Shown here in pieces: positions 42,690-50,849 of a stretch of 64,000 nt of DNA (its first letter is position 1; each line of letters opens with the position of its first letter). This DNA is from Verrucosispora sp. NA02020 (GTDB lineage: Bacteria; Actinomycetota; Actinomycetes; Mycobacteriales; Micromonosporaceae). Below the pieces are notes generated by a model that was not told where the DNA came from, searched no databases, and saw only the letters and a program-made list of their open reading frames with translations. The DNA lies in assembly GCF_013364215.1 (NCBI RefSeq), contig NZ_CP054923.1:372001-436000 (forward strand). The letters are read 5' to 3'. A program made the position numbers and the translations under genes.

Positions 42690-44035
42690 GCCGCCGCCTC
42701 CTTCTCGTCCTGGTCGTGGTCGGTGGTCTCCGGGGTCGGGGTGCCCGCTCGTCGGCGGACGAAGAGGACGGTGGCGAACACGGCGGCGATGCCGAACAGG
42801 TTGGCGATCGCGATCGTCCAGTACAGCGGCTCCGGCCCACCGGCGGACCGGGCCAGGTAGCCGCCGACCGCCACGATGCCGCCGAAGTAGACGACGTTCA
42901 GGGCGATCGCGAGTGGCCCGCCGCCGACCTGCTCCAGCACGGTGAGCGCGGCGAGGACCAGGCCCATCAGCACGAAGGTGGGTGCGACGATGCCGAGGTA
43001 GCGGGACGCCTCGGCGGCCACCGCCGGGTCGGCCGCCGTCACCCGGGCCAGCCAGTCCCGGCCGGTCCACACCACCAGCGCGCAGACCACGTAGAACGCG
43101 GCGGTCACCTGGAGGCCGGCGCGCAGCACGCCCGGCATCCGGTGGCTCTCCCCGGCGCCCCGGTACTGGTTGGCGACGATCGCGGTGGCCGCGCCGATCG
43201 CCACACCGGCGACGATCACCACGCTCTGCACCACGTACGCCACCGCGAAGCCGGACACCACGGTCGCGCCGAAGGCGCTCACCACCCAGGTCAGCGCGAA
43301 GTTGCTGGCGAAGATCGCCACGTACGACGCGAAGACCGGCAGACCCACGCCGGCCAGCAGGCCGAACAGGTCGGGTCGCCAGGCCAGCGACGTGCCGGGC
43401 TGCCACACGCCGGTACGCCACAGCAGGTAGCCACCGAGCGCGCTGCCGACCACGCCGGACGCGGCGATGGCGATCGGCACCGACCAGAGGCCCAGGCCCA
43501 GACCGCCGGGCAGGCCGAGCGCGGCCACGCCGACGATCTCCACGGCGGCGGCGGCGAGGAGTACCGCCGCTCCCTCCCGGGGGCGTCCCGCGCCCCGCAG
43601 GGTGGCTCCGCAGAGCACCGACCCGAGCCCGAGCAGCGCGGCCAGGCAGACCCACCGGACGAACCACACGAAGTCGCTCTGCGCCCCCGGGTCGACCCCG
43701 AACAACTGACCCATCCCGGGTGCGGCGAGTCCGAGCAGCAGCAGCACCACGACCGACGCCACGGCGCCGATCCGGGCGAACCCGGCCAGCGCCCGGATGC
43801 GGCTCCCGGCGTCGTCGCCGCTGAGCGCCGACGCGACCTGGTTCGGTACGGCGAGCCCGGCGTGCAGGGCGATGATCACGAACATGATCGGGGTGAACAG
43901 CGAGCGGATGTAGAGCGAGTCGTCGCCCATCCGGCTCATCAGGGCGACCACCACGAGTGGGACCAGGACGCCCACCAGGTCGCCGAGAACCATCGGCGAG
44001 GCCTGGCGCAGCACCTGGCGGCGGTACTCAGTCAT
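42677..44035 (-). CDS. MATE-family efflux transporter
   Basis: A 452-residue membrane protein with twelve hydrophobic helices arranged as two similar halves (first half QASPMVLGDLVGVLVPLVVVAL; second half starting FASYVAIFASNFALTWVV). MATE proteins export drugs and natural products by Na+ or H+ antiport. Embedded in the operon with overlaps at both ends, it is the likely exporter or self-resistance protein for the product. Confidence 0.87.
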   Translation of the reverse strand: MTEYRRQVLRQASPMVLGDLVGVLVPLVVVALMSRMGDDSLYIRSLFTPIMFVIIALHAGLAVPNQVASALSGDDAGSRIRALAGFARIGAVASVVVLLLLGLAAPGMGQLFGVDPGAQSDFVWFVRWVCLAALLGLGSVLCGATLRGAGRPREGAAVLLAAAAVEIVGVAALGLPGGLGLGLWSVPIAIAASGVVGSALGGYLLWRTGVWQPGTSLAWRPDLFGLLAGVGLPVFASYVAIFASNFALTWVVSAFGATVVSGFAVAYVVQSVVIVAGVAIGAATAIVANQYRGAGESHRMPGVLRAGLQVTAAFYVVCALVVWTGRDWLARVTAADPAVAAEASRYLGIVAPTFVLMGLVLAALTVLEQVGGGPLAIALNVVYFGGIVAVGGYLARSAGGPEPLYWTIAIANLFGIAAVFATVLFVRRRAGTPTPETTDHDQDEKEAAAWRE

Positions 44036-45179
44036 CGTCGAACCTGCCCTTGGTCAGTGCGTGACAGACGGTGAGCCGCTGCACGTTGCGGGTGCCCTCC
44101 ATGAACTCGACCCCCCGGGCGTCGCGGGCCAGCTTGTCCAGCCAGGGATGCGCGAACCGGGACCCCGGGCCGAGGATCCGCAACGCCTGCTGGGTGGCCT
44201 CCTCGGCGAGCTGGGCGGCCTGCGCCTTCGCGGCCGAGGCGTAGTAGCCGTTGCGGGCGTCCCGGTCCACCTCGTGAGCGGCGCGCAGGATCAGTTGGCG
44301 TGTGGTGTGTACCCGATGACCCAGCCGGTCCAGCTCGTCGCGACCCCGTCCGGACTGCGATCGAGCATACTCGATGGCGGCCCGCGCGATCCCCAACGCG
44401 ATGGCGGCCACCCCGGGGCGCAGCAGGTTGAACGTCCGCAACGCACTCCACATGCCGCGTGCCGAGGCCGGCAGATGGGCGCCGAGGATCCGGCCGGGCG
44501 CCACCGGTACGCCGTCGAGGCGGATCGCGCTGATCTGCGCGCCCCGCAGGCCGACGGTGTCCAGCGCCTGGGCGTGGTAGCCGGGAGCCGACGTCTCCAC
44601 CAGCACCGCGACCACCCCGAGCGGCCCCGAGCCGGTACGCGCGAAGACCGTGCCCACCTCGGCACGGGTGGCGTTGCCGACGTACCGCTTCTCGCCGTGC
44701 AGGGTCGCCGACCCGTCCGGCGCCTTGCGGAGCTGCGTGCTCAGCGACATCGCGTCGGAGCCGCGTGCCGGCTCGGTCAGGGCGAAGAACGTCCAGGTGG
44801 GACGCGACCGCACCCGCCCGAAATACCACTCCTGCTGGGCCTCGTCGCCGAGCATCCCGACCAGCACGCCGGAGAGCGAGGCACCCGGTGAGGCCAGGAA
44901 CATCCCCGCGTCGCCGAAGGCGATCTCCTCGGCGGCGACCACCCGCTCCACGGCGGTGCTGCCGTAGTACGTGTACCTGCCGATCCGCATCGGGTCCGGT
45001 TGCAGGTGCGCCGGGATCATCGTCTTCCCGACGTAGTCGATCGCGGGCAGGTCCAGGTGCCGATAGACGGTGTCCGGGTCGCGCTCCAGGTCGAAGGCGT
45101 ACGGCCGCAGCTCCGCCGCCCACTCCCGGGCGTGCTCGCGCAGTACCCGCAGCCGGTCATCCGGCTCGATGATCGCCAT
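44028..45179 (-). CDS. Acyl-CoA dehydrogenase family protein
   Basis: A 383-residue flavoenzyme of the ACAD fold, normal length. Visible: FFALTEPARGSDAMSLSTQ (FAD/substrate loop), a beta-domain with GEKRYVGNATRAEVGTVFAR, and the C-terminal helical bundle ending ARDARGVEFMEGTRNVQRLTV, where the EGTRNVQR segment is the FAD/adenine region. In this cluster the acyl group is probably on an ACP instead of CoA, as with other secondary-metabolite ACADs. ATG 45179 is six bases after GGAG and overlaps the small gene upstream by 23 bases. Confidence 0.85.
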   Translation of the reverse strand: MAIIEPDDRLRVLREHAREWAAELRPYAFDLERDPDTVYRHLDLPAIDYVGKTMIPAHLQPDPMRIGRYTYYGSTAVERVVAAEEIAFGDAGMFLASPGASLSGVLVGMLGDEAQQEWYFGRVRSRPTWTFFALTEPARGSDAMSLSTQLRKAPDGSATLHGEKRYVGNATRAEVGTVFARTGSGPLGVVAVLVETSAPGYHAQALDTVGLRGAQISAIRLDGVPVAPGRILGAHLPASARGMWSALRTFNLLRPGVAAIALGIARAAIEYARSQSGRGRDELDRLGHRVHTTRQLILRAAHEVDRDARNGYYASAAKAQAAQLAEEATQQALRILGPGSRFAHPWLDKLARDARGVEFMEGTRNVQRLTVCHALTKGRFDDD

Positions 45180-45723
45180 GGTCAACTCCGTCGAGGTACG
45201 CGTCGGCGAGCAGTTCGGACAGGTGCGCGATCCCGCCCGGCCCGTCGGTCAGGAAGCCGCCGGCACCGAGCAGCCGCAACGACGCGCGGTCGGCGTCGGT
45301 GAGCTGGCGGTGCAGGTAGGCGGCGAGGGAGGGGTCCGGGTCGTGCTCCAGTGCGTCGAGGACCGCGGCGACGCCCTGCTGCTCGGTGACGATCTCGGCG
45401 AGGCTGCCCTGGACCAGTTGCTGCTGGATCAGCGGCACCCCACCGGTCGTCCGGCCGGTCAGGTACTCCCTGGCCTGGTCGAGCAGCCACTGCGAGACGC
45501 CGAGCCGCATCCAGGTCAGGCCGAGCACCCACCCGGCGGGCCGGTCGTCCGTCCCACCGGAGAGGTGCTGCCACCCCGGCGGGCGCAGCCCGTGTCCGCG
45601 CGGCCCGTGCACCGTCTCCGGTGCGCCGGTCGCGGTCAGCAACGCCGTCCAGCCCGCCACCAGGCCGTCCCGGCGGGCCACCGTCCGACAGTGGGCCAGC
45701 GTGACCACCGCCTGCGCGGTCAC
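45157..45723 (-). CDS. Small protein resembling the C-terminal helical part of acyl-CoA dehydrogenases
   Basis: A 188-residue protein without the FAD-loop motifs of full ACADs. It has GLTWMRLGVSQWLLDQAREYL and LIQQQLVQGSLAEIVTEQQG, which follow the helical bundle of the ACAD C-terminal domain, and ends with SLRLLGAGGFLTDGPGGIAH. It cannot hold FAD alone and might form a heterodimer with one of the three ACADs of this operon. The GTG start overlaps the upstream stop (GTGA). Family placement is tentative. Confidence 0.55.
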   Translation of the reverse strand: MTAQAVVTLAHCRTVARRDGLVAGWTALLTATGAPETVHGPRGHGLRPPGWQHLSGGTDDRPAGWVLGLTWMRLGVSQWLLDQAREYLTGRTTGGVPLIQQQLVQGSLAEIVTEQQGVAAVLDALEHDPDPSLAAYLHRQLTDADRASLRLLGAGGFLTDGPGGIAHLSELLADAYLDGVDHGDHRAG

Positions 45724-46592
45724 CACGTCGGGTCCCAGGCGAGCACGGTGAGGTAGCGCAGCACCGGGTCGTACTCGGCCAGCACGGTCCGGCCGGTGAG
45801 CTGCCGGGCGGTGGTCCAGATCCCGGTGCAGAGCGTGCCCCGCCCCACCCGGTGCACCCGCTCGGCCCGCAGCGCGACCTCGGCGGTGACCGGCACGTCG
45901 TAGCCGGCCACCAGCGCGAACGGCCGACCGTCGCGGGCCGAGATCTCGTCCAGGACGTCGACCAGCAGCGCCGCTGCCGCCGCCGGGTCGACCTCGGTGC
46001 GCTGACCGAGCAGCACGCCGGTCTCGCCGGGCGCGGTCGGTCGGAAGGCGTACGCCACCGCGACGTCCTCGGCCGGCACCCGCTCGGTCGCGTCCACCTC
46101 CCAGGGCAGGTTGCGCTGGTCGAGGACGACAAGGGCGGTACGCGCGTCGGCTGCCGCGTCGCGCAGGTGGTCGGCGGCCAGCCGCAGCGCGGTGAACGGC
46201 GCGGTGACGCCCTGGTCGCTGACGCAGAACACGGTCGGGCGACCGGGTGCCGCCTCGACCAGGTAGCACCCGGCCGAGGCCCGGGAGTCGATGTCCGGGG
46301 TGGCGAACGCGAGGACGATCCGGCGCAGCGTGTCCACGCCCGGGGTCAGCTCGGCCACCACCGTCGACGCCATCGTCGTGTACGAGGTGACCTGGGCCTT
46401 GGCGAGGAACTCCGGGTCGTAGGAGCGGCCGTAGGCGCCCACCATGTCGGCGAGGTAGCGGTCCAGGCCGTCGTCCTCGATCGGCCCGTTGCCGCGGAAG
46501 GTGCGGGCGGCGGACGCCGCCGGCCGGACCGGCAGCTCCCGAAGGAGGCCGGTCCGGTCGGCGGCGAGCCGTGGTGCGACTGTGGTGAACAC
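45720..46592 (-). CDS. Degenerate KAS III-like (thiolase-fold) protein
   Basis: A 290-residue protein whose middle and end look like KAS III (SAGCYLVEAAPGRPTVFCVS, then PFTALRLAADHLR where FabH has its nucleophile helix). The active-site Cys is absent: the segment reads SDQGVTAPF. The later PHxxN and GN motifs are also missing. It could be a non-catalytic partner of the intact KAS III encoded at 49595, comparable in concept to PqsB beside PqsC. It starts at GTG two bases after the ACP stop. Confidence 0.6.
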   Translation of the reverse strand: MFTTVAPRLAADRTGLLRELPVRPAASAARTFRGNGPIEDDGLDRYLADMVGAYGRSYDPEFLAKAQVTSYTTMASTVVAELTPGVDTLRRIVLAFATPDIDSRASAGCYLVEAAPGRPTVFCVSDQGVTAPFTALRLAADHLRDAAADARTALVVLDQRNLPWEVDATERVPAEDVAVAYAFRPTAPGETGVLLGQRTEVDPAAAAALLVDVLDEISARDGRPFALVAGYDVPVTAEVALRAERVHRVGRGTLCTGIWTTARQLTGRTVLAEYDPVLRYLTVLAWDPTW

Positions 46593-46594
46593 GG

Positions 46595-46885
46595 TCAGCG
46601 GCTCACGTGCTCGTTGACGTACTCGGAGAGGGTGGTGACGGTCTCGAAGTGCCGCTGCTCCAGGTCGTCCGGGTCGAACTCGGCACCGAGCTCGTTCTCC
46701 AGTTCGAGCAGCAACTCCAGCACGCTGGTCGAGTCGAGCCCGAGGTCGTCGAAGAGCCGGGTGTCCGGGGTGATGGTGGCGACGTCCCGCTTGAGGACGG
46801 CGGCGAGTGCGGTGCGGACGCTGGCCACCACGGCCTCGTCCACCACCGGCGCCGGGGGCTGACCCTGCACAATCGTCTCGGTCAT
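46595..46885 (-). CDS. Acyl carrier protein (first of two in the operon)
   Basis: A 96-residue carrier protein with the phosphopantetheine attachment site Ser52 in DDLGLDSTSVLELL and acidic helix II (LLLELENELGAEFDPDD). ATGA overlap ties its translation to the upstream PLP decarboxylase, and the ATP-grasp ligase lies just before that, suggesting it carries the amino acid they load and decarboxylate. A Pro-rich N-terminal extension (about 15 residues) is present. Confidence 0.9.
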   Translation of the reverse strand: MTETIVQGQPPAPVVDEAVVASVRTALAAVLKRDVATITPDTRLFDDLGLDSTSVLELLLELENELGAEFDPDDLEQRHFETVTTLSEYVNEHVSR

Positions 46886-48219
46886 GACACGCGAATCCTT
46901 TCGTTCGAGGGGTGTCCGTTGCTGGTGACGGTCGACACGAGTCGGGCCGGTGCGGCCAGCTCGTCGTGCGTCGGCTGTCGGCTGAGCAGGTCCTCCGGGT
47001 CGTCCCGGTGCCGGACCAGGTAGGCGTGTCCCTCGTGGACCAGCACCTCGGCCGGGTAGCCGTGGCTGAGGAAGTGCACGGGGGAGGCGGTCGGCCCGTA
47101 CGCCCCGGAGCGCAGCACCCCGATGAGGTCGCCGGGACGGACCGTCGGCAGCGGCACGTTCTTGCCGATGGTGTCGTTGGGCGTACAGAGCGGGCCGGTG
47201 ACCTGCCACTCCGCCACGGCCGGCTCGGCCGGACGGTTGAGCAGGACCATCGGGTAGTTGCGCTTGACGAAGGAGCCGGTCCCGACGGCCGCCATGTGGT
47301 GGTTGGTGCCACCGTCGGCGACGGCGAAGCGCTGGCCCATCGACTCCTTGACGTAGCGGACGCCCACCACGTACACACCGGAGGGCGCGGTCAGGTACCG
47401 ACCCAGCTCCATGATCACGCGGGTGTCCGGGTGCCGGTCGCGGAACGCCTCCACCACCGGGTTCACCCGCTCGGCCACCAGGGCCGGGTCGAGGTCGGTC
47501 TCGCCCTCGAAGTACGCCACGCCCAGCCCGCCGCCGATGTCGACCATCTCCAGCGGGAAGCCGTGCCGCAGCGCCAGCCGCTCGGCGAGCTCCAGGATCC
47601 GCGCGGTGTTCTCGGCGATGACCTCTTCGCTGAGGATGCGGGTGCCCAGGTAGGCGTGCACGCCCATCACCCGGATGTGGGGGTACGCGCCCAGGTCGGG
47701 CGCGGCGAGGAGCTGCGCCTCGTCGATGCCGAACTGGCGCGGCTTGCCGCCCATGGTCAGCCCGCCGCCCTTGACCGCGAACTCCGGGTTGACCCGGAGC
47801 GCGACCGGCGCGACGACGTCGTGCTCGGCGGCCACCTCGTTGAGCAGTTCCAGCTCGCCGAAGGACTCGACGACCACCGCGTACACCTGCTCGCGCAGGC
47901 AGGCGGCCAACTCGTCGCGGCTCTTGCCGGGTCCGAGGAAGATGATGTCCCGGGGTGCCACCCCGGCCCGCCGCGCGGTGATCAGCTCGGTCAGCGACGA
48001 CACCTCCGCGCAGGCGCCGTAGCCGTGCAGCACCGCGCAGACCGACAGGTTGGGATTGGCCTTCAGCGAGAAGAACATGTCCACGGCGGGGTGCAGGCGC
48101 TCCCGCAGGCCCTGGTACTGCCGCCGCAGCTGCTCGCCGTCGTAGACGAACATCGGCGTGCCGAATCGCTCGGCCAACTCGGTGATGCCGATGCCCTGCA
48201 CCTCGTGCTCGGCGGTCAT
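46882..48219 (-). CDS. Fold-III PLP-dependent decarboxylase (DAP/Orn decarboxylase-like; BtrK-like by context)
   Basis: A 445-residue alanine-racemase-fold enzyme. The PLP Lys53 lies in MFFSLKANPN; GGGLGVAYFEG is the phosphate-binding glycine loop and GPLCTPNDTIGKN carries the Cys of the second active-site region. Meso-DAP decarboxylase belongs to this family, but the position between an ATP-grasp ligase and an ACP matches BtrK, which decarboxylates glutamyl-ACP in butirosin synthesis. A role in primary lysine synthesis is less likely because no lys genes adjoin. The substrate amino acid is unknown. Confidence 0.85.
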   Translation of the reverse strand: MTAEHEVQGIGITELAERFGTPMFVYDGEQLRRQYQGLRERLHPAVDMFFSLKANPNLSVCAVLHGYGACAEVSSLTELITARRAGVAPRDIIFLGPGKSRDELAACLREQVYAVVVESFGELELLNEVAAEHDVVAPVALRVNPEFAVKGGGLTMGGKPRQFGIDEAQLLAAPDLGAYPHIRVMGVHAYLGTRILSEEVIAENTARILELAERLALRHGFPLEMVDIGGGLGVAYFEGETDLDPALVAERVNPVVEAFRDRHPDTRVIMELGRYLTAPSGVYVVGVRYVKESMGQRFAVADGGTNHHMAAVGTGSFVKRNYPMVLLNRPAEPAVAEWQVTGPLCTPNDTIGKNVPLPTVRPGDLIGVLRSGAYGPTASPVHFLSHGYPAEVLVHEGHAYLVRHRDDPEDLLSRQPTHDELAAPARLVSTVTSNGHPSNERIRVS

Positions 48220-49586
48220 GATCCGGTCCTTTCGGTCAGGCCGGCGACCACGCCGGCCACGTGTTCGTCGAGCTGGCGCACCCGCTCCTCGGTCGGCGCG
48301 ACGACCAGCGCGTAGAGCCGGCCGTCGAAGTCGCCGTCGCCACCGGCGGCGGCGTTGACCGTGGCGAAGTTGTTCACCAGGACGCCCTCCTCACCGGCCC
48401 GGGTGAGCAGGACGTCGCCGAGCGCCCCGTGCAGCCGCTTGAACGGCAGCGGCTCGGGCAGTCGCAGCGGGTACTGCCGGGCCAGCGCCACCCAGCCGGC
48501 GGGGACGAAGCGCTCCTGCAACGGGAGCTGGTAGGTGGACATGTTGTTGCGGGCGTTGATCTCGGTGACCGGGAAGAGGCGCTCGTCGTCGCCGACCATC
48601 GCGTCGACGCCGACCACTCCGACGTATCCGTCGGCGTGCAGCCGCTCGCCGAGCAGTCGGGCCGCGTCCCGGATCTCCGCCTCCTGGCGGTCGTCGAGCC
48701 GGGCCGGGATGCGGTGTCCCTTGTGCACGCCGGACTCGGTGATCGCCTCCTTGACGAAGTCGAACCGGACGTCGCCGTCGCGCCCCACGGTCATCTGGTA
48801 GTTGAGGTCGGCCCGCTTGGCCACGAACTCCTCCACCACCAGGGCGACCCGGTCGGAGCCGGTGGTGCGGGCCTTGCGGCTCACCATCCGGTCCATCTGG
48901 TCCAGCCGGCGCGGGTCGTCGACCACGACGATCCCCTTGCCGGAGACCCCGTACGCGTCCTTCACCACCACCCGGCGGCCGTCCGAGAGGATCTCCTTGG
49001 CCCAGGCGACCGCCGCCGACCACTCGGCGATCGTGACGCAACCCCGACCGGCCGGCTGCCGCAGGCCCACCTCGTCGGCGACCTGCCGGCTGTAGACCTT
49101 GCTGTTGACGGCCTTGCAGGTCTGTGCGGAGCTGCCGGCGATCCGGATGCCGGTGCGGGCGGCGATCTCCTCCTCCAGCACCGAGACGCCGTGCACCGAC
49201 AGGTGCGCGCCCTGCTCCGCCCACTGGGCCATCCGGCGCAGCAGCTCGGAGTCGGCGAGTACGTCCTGGCTGACGGTGTGCTGCGGGTTCTGCGCCGACA
49301 CGGTGTGGATCTCCGGCAGCTCGACGCCCAGGCCGGTCAGGAAGGCCAGGTAGTCGGGGTCGGGGGCGGCCTTGAGCAGCACCCGGTCACCCGCCCCGGC
49401 CAACAGCAGCGCGAACTCGTCCATCCGGTTCACCACCGCGCTGCCGGAGCCGAACGCCATCCGGGGCAGGCCCGGCTCGTCCTCGCCCCACACGTCCTCC
49501 ACCTCGAAGTTGCCGAGGAAGACGAAACGCGCCTCCGGGTCGCCGGTCACCGCGGTCTTGAGCCGGGGTATGAACGGTGCGGTCAT
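48216..49586 (-). CDS. ATP-grasp ligase, probable amino acid:ACP ligase
   Basis: A 456-residue protein with an ATP-grasp core: VVVKDAYGVSGKGIVVV (ATP-binding Lys and glycine loop), ALVVEEFVAKRADLNYQ, and the Mg-binding segment FPVTEINARNNMSTYQLP. The N-terminal quarter (NFEVEDVWGEDEPG onward) resembles pre-ATP-grasp domains. It overlaps the decarboxylase start (ATGA). BtrJ of butirosin, also ATP-grasp, ligates glutamate to an ACP; the local order suggests the same here. The second of two adjacent ATGs (49586) is best spaced from AGGAGG. Confidence 0.82.
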   Translation of the reverse strand: MTAPFIPRLKTAVTGDPEARFVFLGNFEVEDVWGEDEPGLPRMAFGSGSAVVNRMDEFALLLAGAGDRVLLKAAPDPDYLAFLTGLGVELPEIHTVSAQNPQHTVSQDVLADSELLRRMAQWAEQGAHLSVHGVSVLEEEIAARTGIRIAGSSAQTCKAVNSKVYSRQVADEVGLRQPAGRGCVTIAEWSAAVAWAKEILSDGRRVVVKDAYGVSGKGIVVVDDPRRLDQMDRMVSRKARTTGSDRVALVVEEFVAKRADLNYQMTVGRDGDVRFDFVKEAITESGVHKGHRIPARLDDRQEAEIRDAARLLGERLHADGYVGVVGVDAMVGDDERLFPVTEINARNNMSTYQLPLQERFVPAGWVALARQYPLRLPEPLPFKRLHGALGDVLLTRAGEEGVLVNNFATVNAAAGGDGDFDGRLYALVVAPTEERVRQLDEHVAGVVAGLTERTGS

Positions 49587-49594
49587 CATGCCTC

Positions 49595-50527
49595 CTAGTG
49601 CTCGAAGACCATGGCGGAGAAGGTCGCGCCGAGCCCGACGGCGACCATCAGGTAGCGGTCGCCCGGCGCGAGCCGCTCCAGTTCCAGGGCCGTCTGGTAG
49701 TTGATGAAGGAGTCGGCGCAGAAGCAGTGGCCGGTCGACGCGACGTTGTCCAGCAGCACCCGGTCCACCGGGTAACCGAGCTGCTTGCACAGCCGCACCC
49801 AGGAGAGCCGGTTCACGTTGTGCGGCAGGATCAGGTCCACGTCGGAGAGCGCGACACCGGCCTGCGCCACCGCCGCCATGACCACCTCGGCCAGACCGTC
49901 CTGATAGATCGCCTCGAACTCGGCGGCCCGCGCGGCGTCCATTCGCAGACCGGCGTTGAACTGCCCGTACGTCCGGGTGGCGTAGCCCAGCAGCCGGTCG
50001 TGGTCGCCGCTGAGCCCGACCAGGACGGCGGCCGAGCCCTCGCCCATGAAGGTGGTGTTCGGGATGAGCTGCGCGGTGGGGGTGAACGCCTTCTCCCCGG
50101 CGAAGACCAGGGCCAACGCGTCCGGGTCCCCGTCGGCGGCCAGCAGCTCACCGGCGAGGTGCACGGCGAGCAGCCCCGACGCGCAGGCGTGCTGGGTGAC
50201 CGCGAACGAGACCGCGTGCTCCAGGCCGAGCGCGGTGCGGACCTGGTGCAGCGGGTTCTCCGGGTACGGCGCCACGGTCTGCAACGTGCGGGCCTGGAGC
50301 ACGTACCGGACCTGGCTCTCGCGTCCGGTCAGCGCGGTCAGCTTGCCGGCCGCGTTGATCATCATCTGGGTCAGGTCGCCGTCCGGGTCGTAGCGCACCT
50401 CGGACAGGCCGTAGAAGCGGCGGAACGTCGCCACCTGCTTCGGGTCCATCGCCAGTCGGGCACCGATCTCCTCGATCGGTACGACCGCCGACGGAAGATA
50501 GGCGGAGACCGCCTCGATGGACGTCAC
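49595..50527 (-). CDS. KAS III-family condensing enzyme with a Cys-His-His active site
   Basis: A 310-residue FabH-like enzyme. The nucleophile is Cys115 in TQHACASGLLAV; His236 lies in LPHNVNRLSW, equivalent to the PHQAN motif of FabH; the usual Asn of the GN motif is replaced by His267 (NVASTGHCFCADSF). The substitution suggests acyl transfer or an unusual condensation in place of the standard malonyl-ACP reaction. It overlaps the preceding ACP gene (GTGA), which probably supplies its acyl substrate. Confidence 0.85.
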   Translation of the reverse strand: MTSIEAVSAYLPSAVVPIEEIGARLAMDPKQVATFRRFYGLSEVRYDPDGDLTQMMINAAGKLTALTGRESQVRYVLQARTLQTVAPYPENPLHQVRTALGLEHAVSFAVTQHACASGLLAVHLAGELLAADGDPDALALVFAGEKAFTPTAQLIPNTTFMGEGSAAVLVGLSGDHDRLLGYATRTYGQFNAGLRMDAARAAEFEAIYQDGLAEVVMAAVAQAGVALSDVDLILPHNVNRLSWVRLCKQLGYPVDRVLLDNVASTGHCFCADSFINYQTALELERLAPGDRYLMVAVGLGATFSAMVFEH

Positions 50528-50802
50528 CGGGCACCCGCGGGTTGTTGTCCGGCGATCAGTTCGGTCAGGTGCGCGGTCAGCTCGTCGATGGTCGGGTGGT
50601 CCCAGACCAGGGTCTCGCTGAGCCGCATGTCCAGGTGCGTCTCGATGTCGCCGCAGAGAGCGAGCGCATAGACCGAGTCCAGGCCGTACTCGGCGAGGCG
50701 GACGGTGGGGTCGATCTCGTCCTCGGGCCGGCGCAGGTACTCCGCGACGCAGCGGGTCAACCAGGAACGCAGGTCGCCCGCGCCCTCGGCGGTGGATGCC
50801 AT
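50524..50802 (-). CDS. Acyl carrier protein (second of two)
   Basis: A 92-residue carrier protein with attachment Ser43 in YGLDSVYALAL and the PCP/ACP-like LVWDHPTIDELTAHL. It differs clearly from the ACP at 46595, so the two carry different substrates; proximity to the KAS III, ACAD and FAAL genes suggests this one takes the fatty acyl chain. ATG 50802 has GAAGG upstream; the gap to the previous gene (47 bases) is the largest inside the operon. Confidence 0.9.
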   Translation of the reverse strand: MASTAEGAGDLRSWLTRCVAEYLRRPEDEIDPTVRLAEYGLDSVYALALCGDIETHLDMRLSETLVWDHPTIDELTAHLTELIAGQQPAGAR

Positions 50803-50849
50803 GTGGGTTTCCTTCCTCGGATGGTTGGCGGTGCGGACTGGCCTCCGGG

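Noticed and set aside
46882..48219. Primary-metabolism lysA (diaminopimelate decarboxylase)
   Set aside because: The fold fits, but its overlap with ATP-grasp and ACP genes and the lack of lysine or threonine genes nearby favour a dedicated carrier-bound decarboxylase; lysA is kept only as an alternative.
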